A DNA stretch of 64,000 nucleotides, taken from positions 248,001-312,000 of the forward strand of contig NZ_NEVN01000008.1 in the NCBI RefSeq assembly GCF_002261475.1, in the 5' to 3' direction. The stretch is from Bordetella genomosp. 5 (lineage in GTDB: Bacteria; Pseudomonadota; Gammaproteobacteria; Burkholderiales; Burkholderiaceae_B). Below the pieces are notes generated by a model, which was not told the origin of the DNA, ran no database searches, and saw only the letters and a program-made list of their open reading frames with translations. Both the position numbers and the translations under genes were made by a program. Of this stretch, positions 46,073 through 56,177 are shown piece by piece (within the stretch, counting starts at the first letter, position 1; each line of letters starts with the position of its first letter).

Positions 46073-46790
46073 CGCAGTCTTGCCTGTATTCTTGGCGCTG
46101 CCGGCATGCATCTCATGCACCGGATTACGCCAACTTCCTGGCCCTGCGCCCTGCATCACTGCCATTGCAGTACCGCACCCGCAGCACGCCGCCGCAAGCG
46201 AACGACTTCTCTCGATCGACCTTCTTTCGATCGACCCTCTTTCGGATAGCACCGTCAGAAGCATGGCCTCCAACCCCACAGAGGCCTTGCCAGAGCATCG
46301 TTTACCGGCACCCGCTTCGAATCTCGTCGCGTCCGAACCCGAACCCGAACCCGCCGCGCTACCCGCACACCCCCACGCTTATTTGCGTCACGGGAATGTC
46401 GTTCAAGCCGTAGCGGTGGCGCACCCTACTCCGATAACCATCCCGGTGCGCAAGGGCAGCTCGAGGACGTCGCGCTCGATTTCCAACCCAGCCAGGGCGG
46501 CTTAGCCGACGTGGCTTTTAAACCTCGTGCGACTCACCCAACGCACGAGCAGGCCGAGTTCCGCGTGTTTCCAGAACGCGACCCGCCCGGCCTTGTGGCG
46601 CGCCTTTTGCCATCGGCATCGGACGCGCCTGTCGACCGCTGCACTGTGCAGCGGGTCCGTCTCTGTCCCGACCCTCCGTGGTCAGAACGGCGACACCCCG
46701 GCACCCGCCGGAGCCAGGAGGTCGGCGCCCGCCGCCTCCGAAGCATCCCGCACTGCCGTTTCCACAACTAGAACTTGAACGAGGAAACTC
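46073..46790 (+). other. Long transcribed-looking region without a supported gene
   Basis: It begins just after the promoter at 46044 and ends at the small gene at 46791. It holds three imperfect 15-base tandem repeats at 46204-46247 (GACCTTCTTTCGATC type) and a run of GAACCC repeats near 46336. Open frames exist in all three phases and switch between frames around 46420, which could be a frameshifted gene, but third-position GC is not biased like real genes here. It may be a long leader or a non-coding RNA. Confidence 0.45.
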
Positions 46791-47072
46791 ATGAATTCGC
46801 TTTTCAACATTAAAAATCTCGTGCGCCGCGCAGATCGCTCCGCACTCGACAACATGCAGATCAACGTGGGCGATGTCGTCCATCTGCAAGTGGCCGATGG
46901 CCCAGCCATTCGCGCCAAGGTGATCTACAACGCGCCGTACAACGGCACGACCACCTACACCACCGACCTGGTGTGCGCCGGCAACGGCGCCGGCGCTCGC
47001 GCCGCCCGCATTCGCTTCCGTCACGAACACGTGCATCGGATCGAGTCCGTACGTCACCAGCAGCACGCGTAA
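46791..47072 (+). CDS. Small protein of unknown function
   Basis: A 93-residue protein starting MNSLFNIKNLVRRADRSALD with a beta-rich middle (GDVVHLQVADGPAIRAKVIY) and a basic, His-rich end. GAGGAAAC at good spacing supports the start. It has no signal peptide, membrane segment or domain that I recognise. The strong promoter at 46044 is the likely source of its transcript. The codon use resembles real genes. Confidence 0.6.
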   Translation: MNSLFNIKNLVRRADRSALDNMQINVGDVVHLQVADGPAIRAKVIYNAPYNGTTTYTTDLVCAGNGAGARAARIRFRHEHVHRIESVRHQQHA

Positions 47073-47126
47073 ACGGCCATGGCTGCGTGCTAAAGTGCGG
47101 CGATCTATCGCCGCCCTTTACCCGCC

Positions 47127-47801
47127 ATGTCCGCTTCCGCCGTTCGTATCTGGGATCTCCCCACCCGACTCTTTCACTGGGCCCTCGCCACCTGTGTGAT
47201 CGGCGCCCTGGTCACGGTGAAACTGGGGGGCCTCTATATGGACTGGCACGTCCGATTCGGGCTGGCCACGTTCGGCCTGATCCTGTTCCGCCTGATCTGG
47301 GGCTTCGTCGGCCCGCGCTACGCACGGTTCACCACCTTCGTGCGCGGCCCGAGCGCGTTGCGCGACTACCTGCGCGGCGCGCGTCAGGCCGGGCACAATC
47401 CGCTGGGCGCACTGTCGGTCATCGCCATGTTGCTGGTGTTGGGCTTTCAGGCCGCGAGCGGTCTGTTCACCACCGACGACATCATGATCCAGGGCCCGCT
47501 GTATAGCTACGCGAGCGAAGACCTGGCGGCCACGCTGACGTCGCTGCACAAGCAAAACGAATGGATCATCTACGGCCTGCTGGGCCTGCACCTGCTGGCG
47601 GTGCTCTGGTATGCCCTGGTGCGGCGCCAGCGGCTGGTGCGCGCGATGATCACCGGCAACGCCCCGGTCCACGAGCTGCCGCTCGACACCACGCCCGCGC
47701 GCGATGGCTGGGGCACGCGCGTGGCGGCGCTGGTGCTGGCCGTTGCCATCACCGCCTTCGTCCTGTGGCTGCGCACCCTCGAGGTCGTGCCGAGCTACTG
47801 A
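47127..47801 (+). CDS. Cytochrome b561-family membrane protein
   Basis: A 224-residue di-heme type membrane cytochrome with four core helices. Candidate heme ligands are His in TRLFHWALA (near 17), DWHVRFGLA (near 41) and LGLHLLAVLWYAL (near 157). The start IWDLPTRLFHW is typical of the Ni,Fe-hydrogenase cytochrome b / b561 group. It is convergent with a cytochrome c' gene across a shared terminator, an association often seen in proteobacteria, and the two may exchange electrons. Confidence 0.9.
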   Translation: MSASAVRIWDLPTRLFHWALATCVIGALVTVKLGGLYMDWHVRFGLATFGLILFRLIWGFVGPRYARFTTFVRGPSALRDYLRGARQAGHNPLGALSVIAMLLVLGFQAASGLFTTDDIMIQGPLYSYASEDLAATLTSLHKQNEWIIYGLLGLHLLAVLWYALVRRQRLVRAMITGNAPVHELPLDTTPARDGWGTRVAALVLAVAITAFVLWLRTLEVVPSY

Positions 47802-47820
47802 TTCCGAGCCTCCAAAGACA

Positions 47821-47855
47821 AACGCCCGTCGGCATCGCTGCCAGCGGGCGTTTTT
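47821..47855. terminator. Terminator between cytochrome b561 and cytochrome c' genes
   Basis: AACGCCCG (47821-47828) pairs with CGGGCGTT (47845-47852), with an inner GGC/GCC helix and a TTTTT run to 47855. Confidence 0.85.
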
Positions 47856-47904
47856 CATTGCGGTGCCAGAAATCCGGTGGGGCTCCTGACGCTGCGGCGT
47901 CCGA

Positions 47905-48360
47905 TCACTTCTTGCGATAGGCGTCGTGACAGGCCTTACAGCTGGCGCCCACATCACCGAATGCGGCACGCACCTTGTCGAGGTCACCCGCGTCGGCGGC
48001 AACAGACAGCTTATTGACGTTGTCGATCAGACGCTGTTGCTTGGCCTTGAAATCATCGGCGTTGCTCCAGATCTCGGGCTTGGCGTCGCCGCCTTCGGTG
48101 CCCGGACCAAACGCGGCCCAGGGCAGCGTGGCGAGCGTCTTGAGGACGTCCACGTTGGCCTTGATCTGGGCGGCATCGTAAGGCGCCTGGCCGCGCACGA
48201 CCGGCTGCATGCGGCCGAAATGCGATGCGATGAGTTTGAACGAGGCTTCGCGGTACTTGACCGCATCCTCGGCCTTGGCGAACTGGGCATGCGCCGGCGC
48301 GATCATGAGCGGCGCAAGCGACGTACAGACGAGCGCGGCAATCGCGGACAACTTCTTCAT
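47905..48360 (-). CDS. Cytochrome c'
   Basis: A 151-residue periplasmic cytochrome. The signal peptide is about residues 1-25 (ending AHA), and the heme motif CKACH is near the C-terminus followed by DAYRKK, the usual class II cytochrome c layout. It has the four-helix bundle pattern (EDAVKYREASFKLIASHFG). Such proteins bind nitric oxide and can protect against it. AGGAGAGAG before ATG 48360 fixes the start; the longer frame is unsupported. Confidence 0.94.
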   Translation of the reverse strand: MKKLSAIAALVCTSLAPLMIAPAHAQFAKAEDAVKYREASFKLIASHFGRMQPVVRGQAPYDAAQIKANVDVLKTLATLPWAAFGPGTEGGDAKPEIWSNADDFKAKQQRLIDNVNKLSVAADAGDLDKVRAAFGDVGASCKACHDAYRKK

Positions 48361-48431
48361 GGGGCTCTCTCCTGAGACGGCAATGGGACCCGCTGGCACG
48401 GCCCTCGAGAGGCCATGCCAGCGTGGCCACA

Positions 48432-49940
<1,509 letters not shown>

Positions 49941-49955
49941 CTACGCCTTACAAAA

Positions 49956-50567
49956 ATGAAACTCATCGGCTCGCTTACCAGTCCTTACGTGCGCAAAGTG
50001 CGCGTCGTCATGGCGGAAAAAAAGCTGGATTACAAGCTCGAGCTCGAAAATGTCTGGTCCGCGGATACGCAGATCCAGCAATACAACCCGCTGGGCAAGG
50101 TTCCCTGCCTGGTGATGGAAGATGGCGGCGCGCTGTTCGACTCGCGCGTCATCGTCGAGTATCTCGATACCCTGTCTCCCGTGGCGCGGCTGATTCCGCA
50201 GTCCGGCCGCGACCGCGCGGCGGTCAAGTGCTGGGAAGCCATCGCCGACGGCCTGCTCGACGCCTGCGTGACGATCGTGCAGGAAAACAAGCGACCGGCC
50301 GCCGAACGCAGCGCCAGCTGGATCGAGCGTCAGTACGCCAAGATCCACGCCAGCCTCGACGCCATGAACAACAGCCTCGGCGACAACGTGCATTGCATGG
50401 GGGTGAACTACACCCTGGCCGACATCGCCGTGGGCTGCGCCCTCGGCTATCTCGACCTGCGCTTCGCCGAGCTCGATTGGCGCGCATCGCAGCCCAACCT
50501 GCTACGTCTGCACGAAAAGCTGAGCGCGCGCCAGTCGTTCATCGACACGCTGCCGCCCAACACCTGA
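49956..50567 (+). CDS. Glutathione S-transferase family protein
   Basis: A 203-residue cytosolic protein with a thioredoxin-like N-terminal domain (MKLIGSLTSPYVRKVRVVMAE, Ser9 as likely glutathione-contacting residue; NPLGKVPCLV; DSRVIVEYLD) and an all-helical C-terminal domain. It resembles E. coli YibF-type transferases. TATACT at 49922-49927 may be its -10 box. The substrate is unknown. Confidence 0.92.
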   Translation: MKLIGSLTSPYVRKVRVVMAEKKLDYKLELENVWSADTQIQQYNPLGKVPCLVMEDGGALFDSRVIVEYLDTLSPVARLIPQSGRDRAAVKCWEAIADGLLDACVTIVQENKRPAAERSASWIERQYAKIHASLDAMNNSLGDNVHCMGVNYTLADIAVGCALGYLDLRFAELDWRASQPNLLRLHEKLSARQSFIDTLPPNT

Positions 50568-50600
50568 TCTGAACGACGCAGGGCGCTCGCGCCCCGTGAT

Positions 50601-50645
50601 GCAAAACGCCCCGGACGCCGCAATGCGGGATCCGGGGCGTTTTGC
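50601..50645. terminator. Bidirectional terminator after the GST gene
   Basis: GCAAAACGCCCCGGA (50601-50615) and TCCGGGGCGTTTTGC (50631-50645) are a perfect 15-bp inverted repeat. Since GST and the TauE gene converge, it can serve both. Confidence 0.92.
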
Positions 50646-50667
50646 ATGGGGCCTCAGGCGGGCCGGG

Positions 50668-50705
50668 CAGCCCCACCTAGGCGGCCCCACCTAGGCGGCC
50701 CCACC
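50668..50705. repeat. 14-base tandem repeat (2.7 copies)
   Basis: CRGCCCCACCTAGG occurs at 50668-50681 and 50682-50695, then a partial third copy. It lies just beyond the TauE gene stop. It is probably a slippage product. Confidence 0.85.
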
Positions 50706-50743
50706 CTCACCCACGGCGCGCCCGTGGGCGCGCCGCCGCCTCG

Positions 50744-51559
50744 TCAGGCAAATGCCTGCCAGGCCTTGAACAGCATGTAGGCCGCCAGCGCGAACAGCAG
50801 GAAGGCGAACACGCGCTTGAGCGTGACCACCGGCAGGCGATGCGCCATGCGCGCGCCGAAGGGTGCGGTCAGCACGCTGGTGCAGATCAGCGCCAGCAGC
50901 GCGGGCCAGTAGATGAAGCCCAGCATGCCGGGGCGCGAGATTTCTTCGTTCAGGCCCGAGATGATGTAGCCCACGCTGTTGGCCAGCGCAATGGGAAAGC
51001 CCAGGGCCGCCGACGTGGACACCGCGGTATGCAGCGCCACGTTGCACCACACCATGAACGGCACGGACAGAAAACCGCCGCCCGCCCCGACCAGACCCGA
51101 CAGGAAGCCGATACCTGCGCCGGCCGCCGTCGTGCCGACCACGCCCGGCATCTGCCGGGTGGGCTTGGGCTTCTTGTTGCGCAGCATGCTCCAGCCCGAG
51201 TAGCCGACGAAGATCGCGAACACCAGCGAGAGCCAGCCCGTATTGAGGGCGGCGAAGACCGCGCCGCCGGAAATCAGGCCGCCGATGATGATGCCGGGCG
51301 CCATCGCCCCGACGATCTTCCAGTTGATCGTGCCCTTCTGCTGGTGCGCGCGCACGCTCGAGACGGACGTGAACAGAATCGACGTCATGGAGGTGGCGAT
51401 CGCCACGTGCACGACCAGATCGGGCGCCATGCCCTGCCAGGTAAACAGCATGGTCAGGAACGGCACCAGCAACATCCCACCGCCGATGCCCAGCAAACCT
51501 GCAGCAAATCCCACCAGCGCGCCCAGCGCCAACAGGCAAATCACCAACGTCACATCCAC
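50744..51559 (-). CDS. TauE/SafE-family anion exporter
   Basis: A 271-residue inner-membrane protein with about eight hydrophobic segments. The duplicated family motif is present: GFAAGLLGIGGGMLLVPFL near the N-terminus and GFLSGLVGAGGGFLSVPF in the second half. The start is GTG 51559, supported by AGGGGAAGG just upstream. Members export sulfite, sulfoacetate or related anions. It lies downstream of mnmA but separated by 128 bases. Confidence 0.91.
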   Translation of the reverse strand: MDVTLVICLLALGALVGFAAGLLGIGGGMLLVPFLTMLFTWQGMAPDLVVHVAIATSMTSILFTSVSSVRAHQQKGTINWKIVGAMAPGIIIGGLISGGAVFAALNTGWLSLVFAIFVGYSGWSMLRNKKPKPTRQMPGVVGTTAAGAGIGFLSGLVGAGGGFLSVPFMVWCNVALHTAVSTSAALGFPIALANSVGYIISGLNEEISRPGMLGFIYWPALLALICTSVLTAPFGARMAHRLPVVTLKRVFAFLLFALAAYMLFKAWQAFA

Positions 51560-51687
51560 AACCTTCCCCTCTCTATCGATTTATGAAAATCGGGGCCCGC
51601 CATCGCTGGCCGGCCCCTTGGAACCTGTCGGTCTTCCCCTCGAAGACCGGCATTGCAACATCGCAGCCACCGTCGGGTGGCCACGCG

Positions 51688-52809
51688 TCAGGCGATGATG
51701 CCACCGCCCAGACAAACTTCGCCATCGTAAAGCACCGCGGATTGCCCGGGCGTGACGGCCCACTGCGGTTGCGCGAACTCGAGCGTGAATCCCTCGCCGT
51801 CGGCCTGCGCCAGCTGGCACGCGGCGTCGGTCTGGCGATAGCGGGTCTTGGCGCCGAACCCTCGCGCCTCGGGTGCGTGTCCCGCCACCCAGCTCGCATC
51901 CTGCGCGTTCAGGCGGCTGGACAGCAGCCACGGATGATCGTGCCCCTGCACCACATAGAGCGTGTTGTTCTCGAGGTCTTTGCGCGCCGAGTACCAGGCG
52001 TCTGCCGTGCCGTCGTCGCGCTGGCTGCCCTTCACGCCGCCGATGCCCAGGCCCTTGCGCTGGCCGAGCGTGTAGAACGACAGGCCGTGATGCGTGCCCA
52101 CGCGCTTGCCCTCGGGCGTCAGAATCGGACCCGGCGCCGTCGGCAGATAGCGATTCAGAAACTCGCGGAAGGGCCGCTCGCCGATGAAGCAGATGCCCGT
52201 CGAGTCTTTCTTGGCGGCATTGTGCAGGCCGATCTCGTGCGCGATGCGCCGCACCTCGGTCTTGTGCAGCTCGCCGAGCGGAAACAGCGTGCGCGACAGC
52301 TGCGCCTGGTTGAGGCGATGCAGAAAATAGCTTTGATCTTTCGAGGCGTCGAGCGCCTTGAGCAACTGGTATTCGGTGCCCTGCCCGCCGGCCGCCTCGA
52401 CCGCGCGCACGCGCGCGTAGTGGCCGGTGGCGATGTGCTCGGCGCCCAGCGCCATGGCGTGATCCAGGAATGCCTTGAACTTGATCTCGGCATTGCACAG
52501 CACATCCGGGTTGGGCGTGCGGCCCGCCGAGTATTCGCGCAGGAAGTCGGCGAACACGCGGTCTTTGTACTCGGAGGCGAAATTGACGAACTCGAAGTCC
52601 ACGCCCACGAGATCCGCGACGCTCGCGGCATCGAGCAGATCCTGGCGGGTGGAACAGTATTCGGAATCGTCGTCGTCTTCCCAGTTTTTCATGAAAAGGC
52701 CGACGACCTCATAGCCTTGTTGTTTGAGAAGCCAGGCCGTGACCGACGAATCGACCCCGCCCGACATCCCGACCACGACGCGGCCTTTCTTGGTGGAGGT
52801 ATGAAGCAT
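51688..52809 (-). CDS. mnmA: tRNA-specific 2-thiouridylase
   Basis: A 373-residue ATP-dependent enzyme that adds sulfur to U34 of tRNA-Lys, -Glu and -Gln. The PP-loop SGGVDSS is at 16-22; the catalytic cysteines are in [12 protein letters not shown] and [12 protein letters not shown]. It starts seven bases after a LysR gene on the same strand and may share its transcript. Confidence 0.96.
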   Translation of the reverse strand: MLHTSTKKGRVVVGMSGGVDSSVTAWLLKQQGYEVVGLFMKNWEDDDDSEYCSTRQDLLDAASVADLVGVDFEFVNFASEYKDRVFADFLREYSAGRTPNPDVLCNAEIKFKAFLDHAMALGAEHIATGHYARVRAVEAAGGQGTEYQLLKALDASKDQSYFLHRLNQAQLSRTLFPLGELHKTEVRRIAHEIGLHNAAKKDSTGICFIGERPFREFLNRYLPTAPGPILTPEGKRVGTHHGLSFYTLGQRKGLGIGGVKGSQRDDGTADAWYSARKDLENNTLYVVQGHDHPWLLSSRLNAQDASWVAGHAPEARGFGAKTRYRQTDAACQLAQADGEGFTLEFAQPQWAVTPGQSAVLYDGEVCLGGGIIA

Positions 52810-52816
52810 GATGACT

Positions 52817-53743
52817 CTATTTTAGTGCGATGGCGTCCGTGGCGGCCGGCACGGGCTCGGCCGCGCGCGACACCTCCATCAGCCAGGCCCGGAATGCCTG
52901 CAGCGTGGGCAGGTTGGCCTTCTGCTCCGGGTAGCACAGGTAGTAGCCCTGGCGCGCCCGGATGGGCAGCTGAATGGGCACGACGAGCTTGCCGTCGCGC
53001 AGCTCGTCCTCGATCAGACAGCGCGGAATCAGCGCAATGCCGAAGCTCGCGGCCGCGGCTTGCGACAACAGCGAGTATTGATCGAAGCGGGCGCCTTCGA
53101 GGCTGCGGCGCGTGTCGCAGCCGGCCTGCTCGAACCACTCGAACCAGCCCTCGAGCGCCGAGGTGTGGTGCAGCAAGGGATAGCGCAGCAGGTCGGCCGC
53201 GTCGTCGCAGCCCTCGGCAATGAGACGCGGACTGCACACGGGCACGATCTCGCGGCCCACGATGTAGTCGGCGCCGCTGCCGGGCCAGATCCCCTCGCCG
53301 AATCGCACGGCCGCATCGAGCTCGGGCGTGGAAAAGTCGTAGCCCTGCCGGTGCGGCATGAATTCGACGTGGATATCCGGACGCAGGCGATTGAAGGCGA
53401 TCAGCCGCGGAATGAGCCAGCGCGCGCCGAAGGTCGGCATGGCGGTGAGGTTGAGCGTGCCGCCGCGCCCCTGGTGGGCGATGAGCTCGACGGTGGCGGC
53501 CTCGATCTGCGACAGGCCCGCCTGCACCTTCTTCAGATAGCTGCGGCCCGCCTCGGTCAGGACCAGCCCTTGCCTGATCCGCAGGAATAGCTCGACACCG
53601 ACGAACTCTTCCAAATGTTTCACTTGTTTGCTCACGGCGCCCTGCGTCACGCAGAGCTCCTGGGCGGCGCGGGTAAAACTGCTATGCCTGGCAGCCACTT
53701 CGAAGGCCTGCAGGTCGGTCAGCGAGGGACAGAATCGACGCAT
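52817..53743 (-). CDS. LysR-family regulator (GcvA-like)
   Basis: A 308-residue regulator. The DNA-binding domain ([34 protein letters not shown]) is of the GcvA/AmpR branch, followed by an effector domain. ATG 53743 replaces a TTG three codons upstream. It is divergent from a Bug gene and its hutG-like partner, which it probably controls. The motif TTTGCTTA occurs twice in the intergenic region (about 53764 and 53854). Confidence 0.92.
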   Translation of the reverse strand: MRRFCPSLTDLQAFEVAARHSSFTRAAQELCVTQGAVSKQVKHLEEFVGVELFLRIRQGLVLTEAGRSYLKKVQAGLSQIEAATVELIAHQGRGGTLNLTAMPTFGARWLIPRLIAFNRLRPDIHVEFMPHRQGYDFSTPELDAAVRFGEGIWPGSGADYIVGREIVPVCSPRLIAEGCDDAADLLRYPLLHHTSALEGWFEWFEQAGCDTRRSLEGARFDQYSLLSQAAAASFGIALIPRCLIEDELRDGKLVVPIQLPIRARQGYYLCYPEQKANLPTLQAFRAWLMEVSRAAEPVPAATDAIALK

Positions 53744-53893
53744 ACTTCGCAATACCGCCAGATTTGCTTACAGCTCTGGCATGAGTAAAAGGAATAGCTT
53801 ACGGAGAATCTTTCGTTTGTGCAAACCAGGGGCACCTTTCAGAATCGACAGGTTTGCTTATGCATCCGAACTAATTTCCTACAGGGGAAACTC

Positions 53894-54883
53894 ATGCAAC
53901 GTCGCAATGTCATTCTGGGCCTGTCCCTCGCCGCTGCTGTCCTGGCCTCGCCGTTTGCCGCCGGTGTCGCCCACGCGCAAGACAGCTATCCGAACAAACC
54001 CATCCGCCTGATCGTGCCCTTCCCGCCGGGCGGCACCACCGACATCGTCGGCCGCCTGTTCGCCGACAAGCTGACCAAGGAACTCGGTCAGACCGTCGTC
54101 GTCGAGAACCGCGGCGGTGCCGGCGGCTCGATCGGCAGCGCCTTCGTCGCCTCGAGCGCGCCCGACGGCTACGTGCTGGGCATCGCCACCGTCAGCACGC
54201 ACGGCATCAACCCGGCCATCTATCACAACCTGCCGTTCGACGCCGAAAAGGACTTCAGCCCGATCTCGAATCTGGCTGCCGTGCCGAACGTCATGACCGT
54301 GAATCCGAAGGTGCAGGCCAAGAGCATGGCCGACTTCGTCGCGCTGGCCAAGAAAGAGCCGGGCAAGCTGACGTACGCCTCGGCCGGCAACGGCTCGGTT
54401 TCGCACATGATGGGCGAAATGTTCAAGATGGCTTCGGGCACCGATCTGATGCACGTGCCTTACCGTGGCGTGGGCCCCGCGCTGAACGACACGCTGGCCG
54501 GCCAGGTCGACGTGCTGTTCGACAACCTGCCCTCCTCGCTGCCGCACATCCAGCAAGGCGCCCTGGTCGCGCTGGCCGTGGCCGCGCCCCAGCGCGTCGC
54601 CGCGCTGCCCAACGTGCCGACCTTCGCCGAAGCGGGTCTCACGCCAGTGAATGATTCGTCGTGGTTCGGCCTCGTGGCCCCGGCCAAGGTGCCCGCTCCG
54701 ATCCTCGAGAAGCTGCACGCCGCCGTCGTCAAGGTCAGCGCCGAAGACGACGTGAAGAAGCGCCTCGAAGGCCTGGGCGCCGCGCCCGTGGCGAACACGC
54801 CGGCCGAATTCGCGCAGCAGATCGCTACCGAAATCGCCAAGAACAAGCGTATCGCCAAAGAAGCCAACGTGAAGATCGACTGA
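53894..54883 (+). CDS. Fourth Bug-family periplasmic binding protein
   Basis: A 329-residue receptor with a signal peptide of about 27 residues (ending VAHA), then YPNKPIRLIVPFPPGGTTDI and MHVPYRGVGPALNDTLAG. AGGGGAAAC upstream of ATG 53894 is a good ribosome site. It is closer in sequence to the receptor at 268 (shared LFDNLPSS and VSTHGIN/VSTHAIN) than to the other two. A strong stem-loop separates it from the hutG-like gene, so more receptor than enzyme is likely made. Confidence 0.94.
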   Translation: MQRRNVILGLSLAAAVLASPFAAGVAHAQDSYPNKPIRLIVPFPPGGTTDIVGRLFADKLTKELGQTVVVENRGGAGGSIGSAFVASSAPDGYVLGIATVSTHGINPAIYHNLPFDAEKDFSPISNLAAVPNVMTVNPKVQAKSMADFVALAKKEPGKLTYASAGNGSVSHMMGEMFKMASGTDLMHVPYRGVGPALNDTLAGQVDVLFDNLPSSLPHIQQGALVALAVAAPQRVAALPNVPTFAEAGLTPVNDSSWFGLVAPAKVPAPILEKLHAAVVKVSAEDDVKKRLEGLGAAPVANTPAEFAQQIATEIAKNKRIAKEANVKID

Positions 54884-54890
54884 GCGATCG

Positions 54891-54914
54891 GGTCCCCGCC
54901 CCCGGGCGGGGACC
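54891..54914 (+). other. Intercistronic stem-loop after the fourth Bug gene
   Basis: GGTCCCCGCCC (54891-54901) and GGGCGGGGACC (54904-54914) are exact complements. No immediate T run follows. The position matches the stem-loop after the Bug gene at 2366. Confidence 0.65.
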
Positions 54915-54944
54915 ATCACCCCTTTTCGTAGCACCCGTTTCGTC

Positions 54945-55820
54945 ATGCCTATCATCAAGCCCCTGTCTTACCGACTCGATTCGCCGCAGAACTACCCGGA
55001 CGCGCCGCTCTGCGCACCGCTGGTGCTGGACTCGCCGCACAGCGGCACGACGTACCCGCCGGATTTCGCGCCCGCCGTCGGCTTCGGCGCCCTGCGCACC
55101 GCGGAAGATACGTGGGTGGATGATCTGTGGGGCGATGCGGTGGACCTGGGCGTGCCGCTGCTTGGCGCCTCCTTTCCGCGCGCTTACATCGACGCCAACC
55201 GCGGCGCCGAAGAAATCGACCAGCTTCTGCTCGACGAAGCGTGGCCCGATGCGATCAGCGAGTCGCCCAAGGTGCGCCTGGGCAAGGGCCTGATCTGGCG
55301 CATGCTCGACGACGGCACCCCGCTGTACGACCGCAAGCTGTCGGTGGCCGAAGTGCGTCATCGCATCGAAGCCTGCTGGAAGCCTTACCACGCGCAGCTC
55401 GGCACCCTGCTCGACAAGGCGCACGCGCGCTTTGGCAAGGTATGGCACATCAACTGCCACTCGATGCCCAGCGTGGCCGGCGCCTACGCGACCGACAAGC
55501 CCGGCCTCGTGCACCCCGACTTCGTGCTGGGTGACCGCGACGGCGCGACGAGCGACCCGGCCTTCCGCGAGTTCGTCGCGGCCTGGTTGCGCGAGCGCGG
55601 CTACAACGTGACGGTCAACGATCCGTACAAGGGCGTGGAACTCGTGCGCGCCTTCGGCCGCCCCGCCGAAGGCCGCCACAGCCTGCAGATCGAGATCAAC
55701 CGCAAGCTGTATATGGATGAAGTGTCGCTGCAACCCAGCGAAAACTACGTTCGTCTTAAAAACCATCTGCGCGAACTGACCATCGCGCTGGTTGACTGGA
55801 CGCGCGCGCAGACGGCCTGA
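54945..55820 (+). CDS. N-formylglutamate amidohydrolase family protein
   Basis: A 291-residue metal-dependent hydrolase. Family motifs LVLDSPHSGTTYP near the N-terminus, INCHSMPS mid-protein and LQIEINRKLYMDE near the end supply the likely metal and catalytic residues. HutG makes glutamate and formate from N-formylglutamate in histidine breakdown, but no hut genes are nearby. Pairing with a Bug receptor and LysR suggests it processes an imported N-acyl amino acid or similar compound. Confidence 0.88.
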   Translation: MPIIKPLSYRLDSPQNYPDAPLCAPLVLDSPHSGTTYPPDFAPAVGFGALRTAEDTWVDDLWGDAVDLGVPLLGASFPRAYIDANRGAEEIDQLLLDEAWPDAISESPKVRLGKGLIWRMLDDGTPLYDRKLSVAEVRHRIEACWKPYHAQLGTLLDKAHARFGKVWHINCHSMPSVAGAYATDKPGLVHPDFVLGDRDGATSDPAFREFVAAWLRERGYNVTVNDPYKGVELVRAFGRPAEGRHSLQIEINRKLYMDEVSLQPSENYVRLKNHLRELTIALVDWTRAQTA

Positions 55821-55874
55821 CGCCGGACGTTCTGCACGCACGCGATGCCGCGGCCACGACCGCGCATCGACCCC

Positions 55875-55910
55875 ACGCCCCTCGCGCCGCAAGGCCGAGG
55901 GGCGTTTTTT
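55875..55910 (+). terminator. Terminator after the hutG-like gene
   Basis: ACGCCCCTCG (55875-55884) pairs with CGAGGGGCGT (55896-55905), followed by six T. Confidence 0.92.
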
Positions 55911-56124
55911 GTCGCCGGGCCGCCCCAAGACAAAAACGCCCCCTCGGGGGGCAGCAAGCCGAAGGCGCAGCGTGGGGGCATTTTTTGTCGCCGGGCCGCC
56001 CCAAGACAAAACGCCCCCTCGGGGGGCAGCAAGCCGAAGGCGCAGCGTGGGGGCATTTTTGTCGCCGGGCCGCCCCAAGACAAAAACGCCCCCTCGGGGG
56101 GCAGCAAGCCGAAGGCGCAGCGTG
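55905..56124. repeat. Three tandem copies of a 75-base terminator-like intergenic repeat
   Basis: Near-identical units lie at 55905-55980, 55981-56055 and 56056-56124 (the last one truncated). Each contains GTCGCCGGGCCGCCCC, a GCCCCCTCGGGGGG block, and CGCAGCGTGGGGGC bounded by A/T runs, so each can fold into a hairpin with a T tail on either strand. Units differ mainly in homopolymer length. Similar elements are common between genes in Burkholderiales. Three in tandem should block read-through into pntAA. Confidence 0.92.
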
Positions 56125-56177
56125 CGCGATGCCGCCCCTCGTGTATAACTACGCTCACCCTTCGAGGAGGAGCGTCG

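Noticed and set aside
46068-46505. Open frame with a signal-peptide-like start (MIAVLPVFLALPACIS)
   Set aside because: Its ATG lies inside the -10 box of the promoter, so that transcript could not contain it; codon use is not gene-like.
55845-56177. Upstream extension of pntAA through the repeat array
   Set aside because: The added residues are translations of terminator repeats; the strong ribosome site and conserved N-terminus place the start at 56178.
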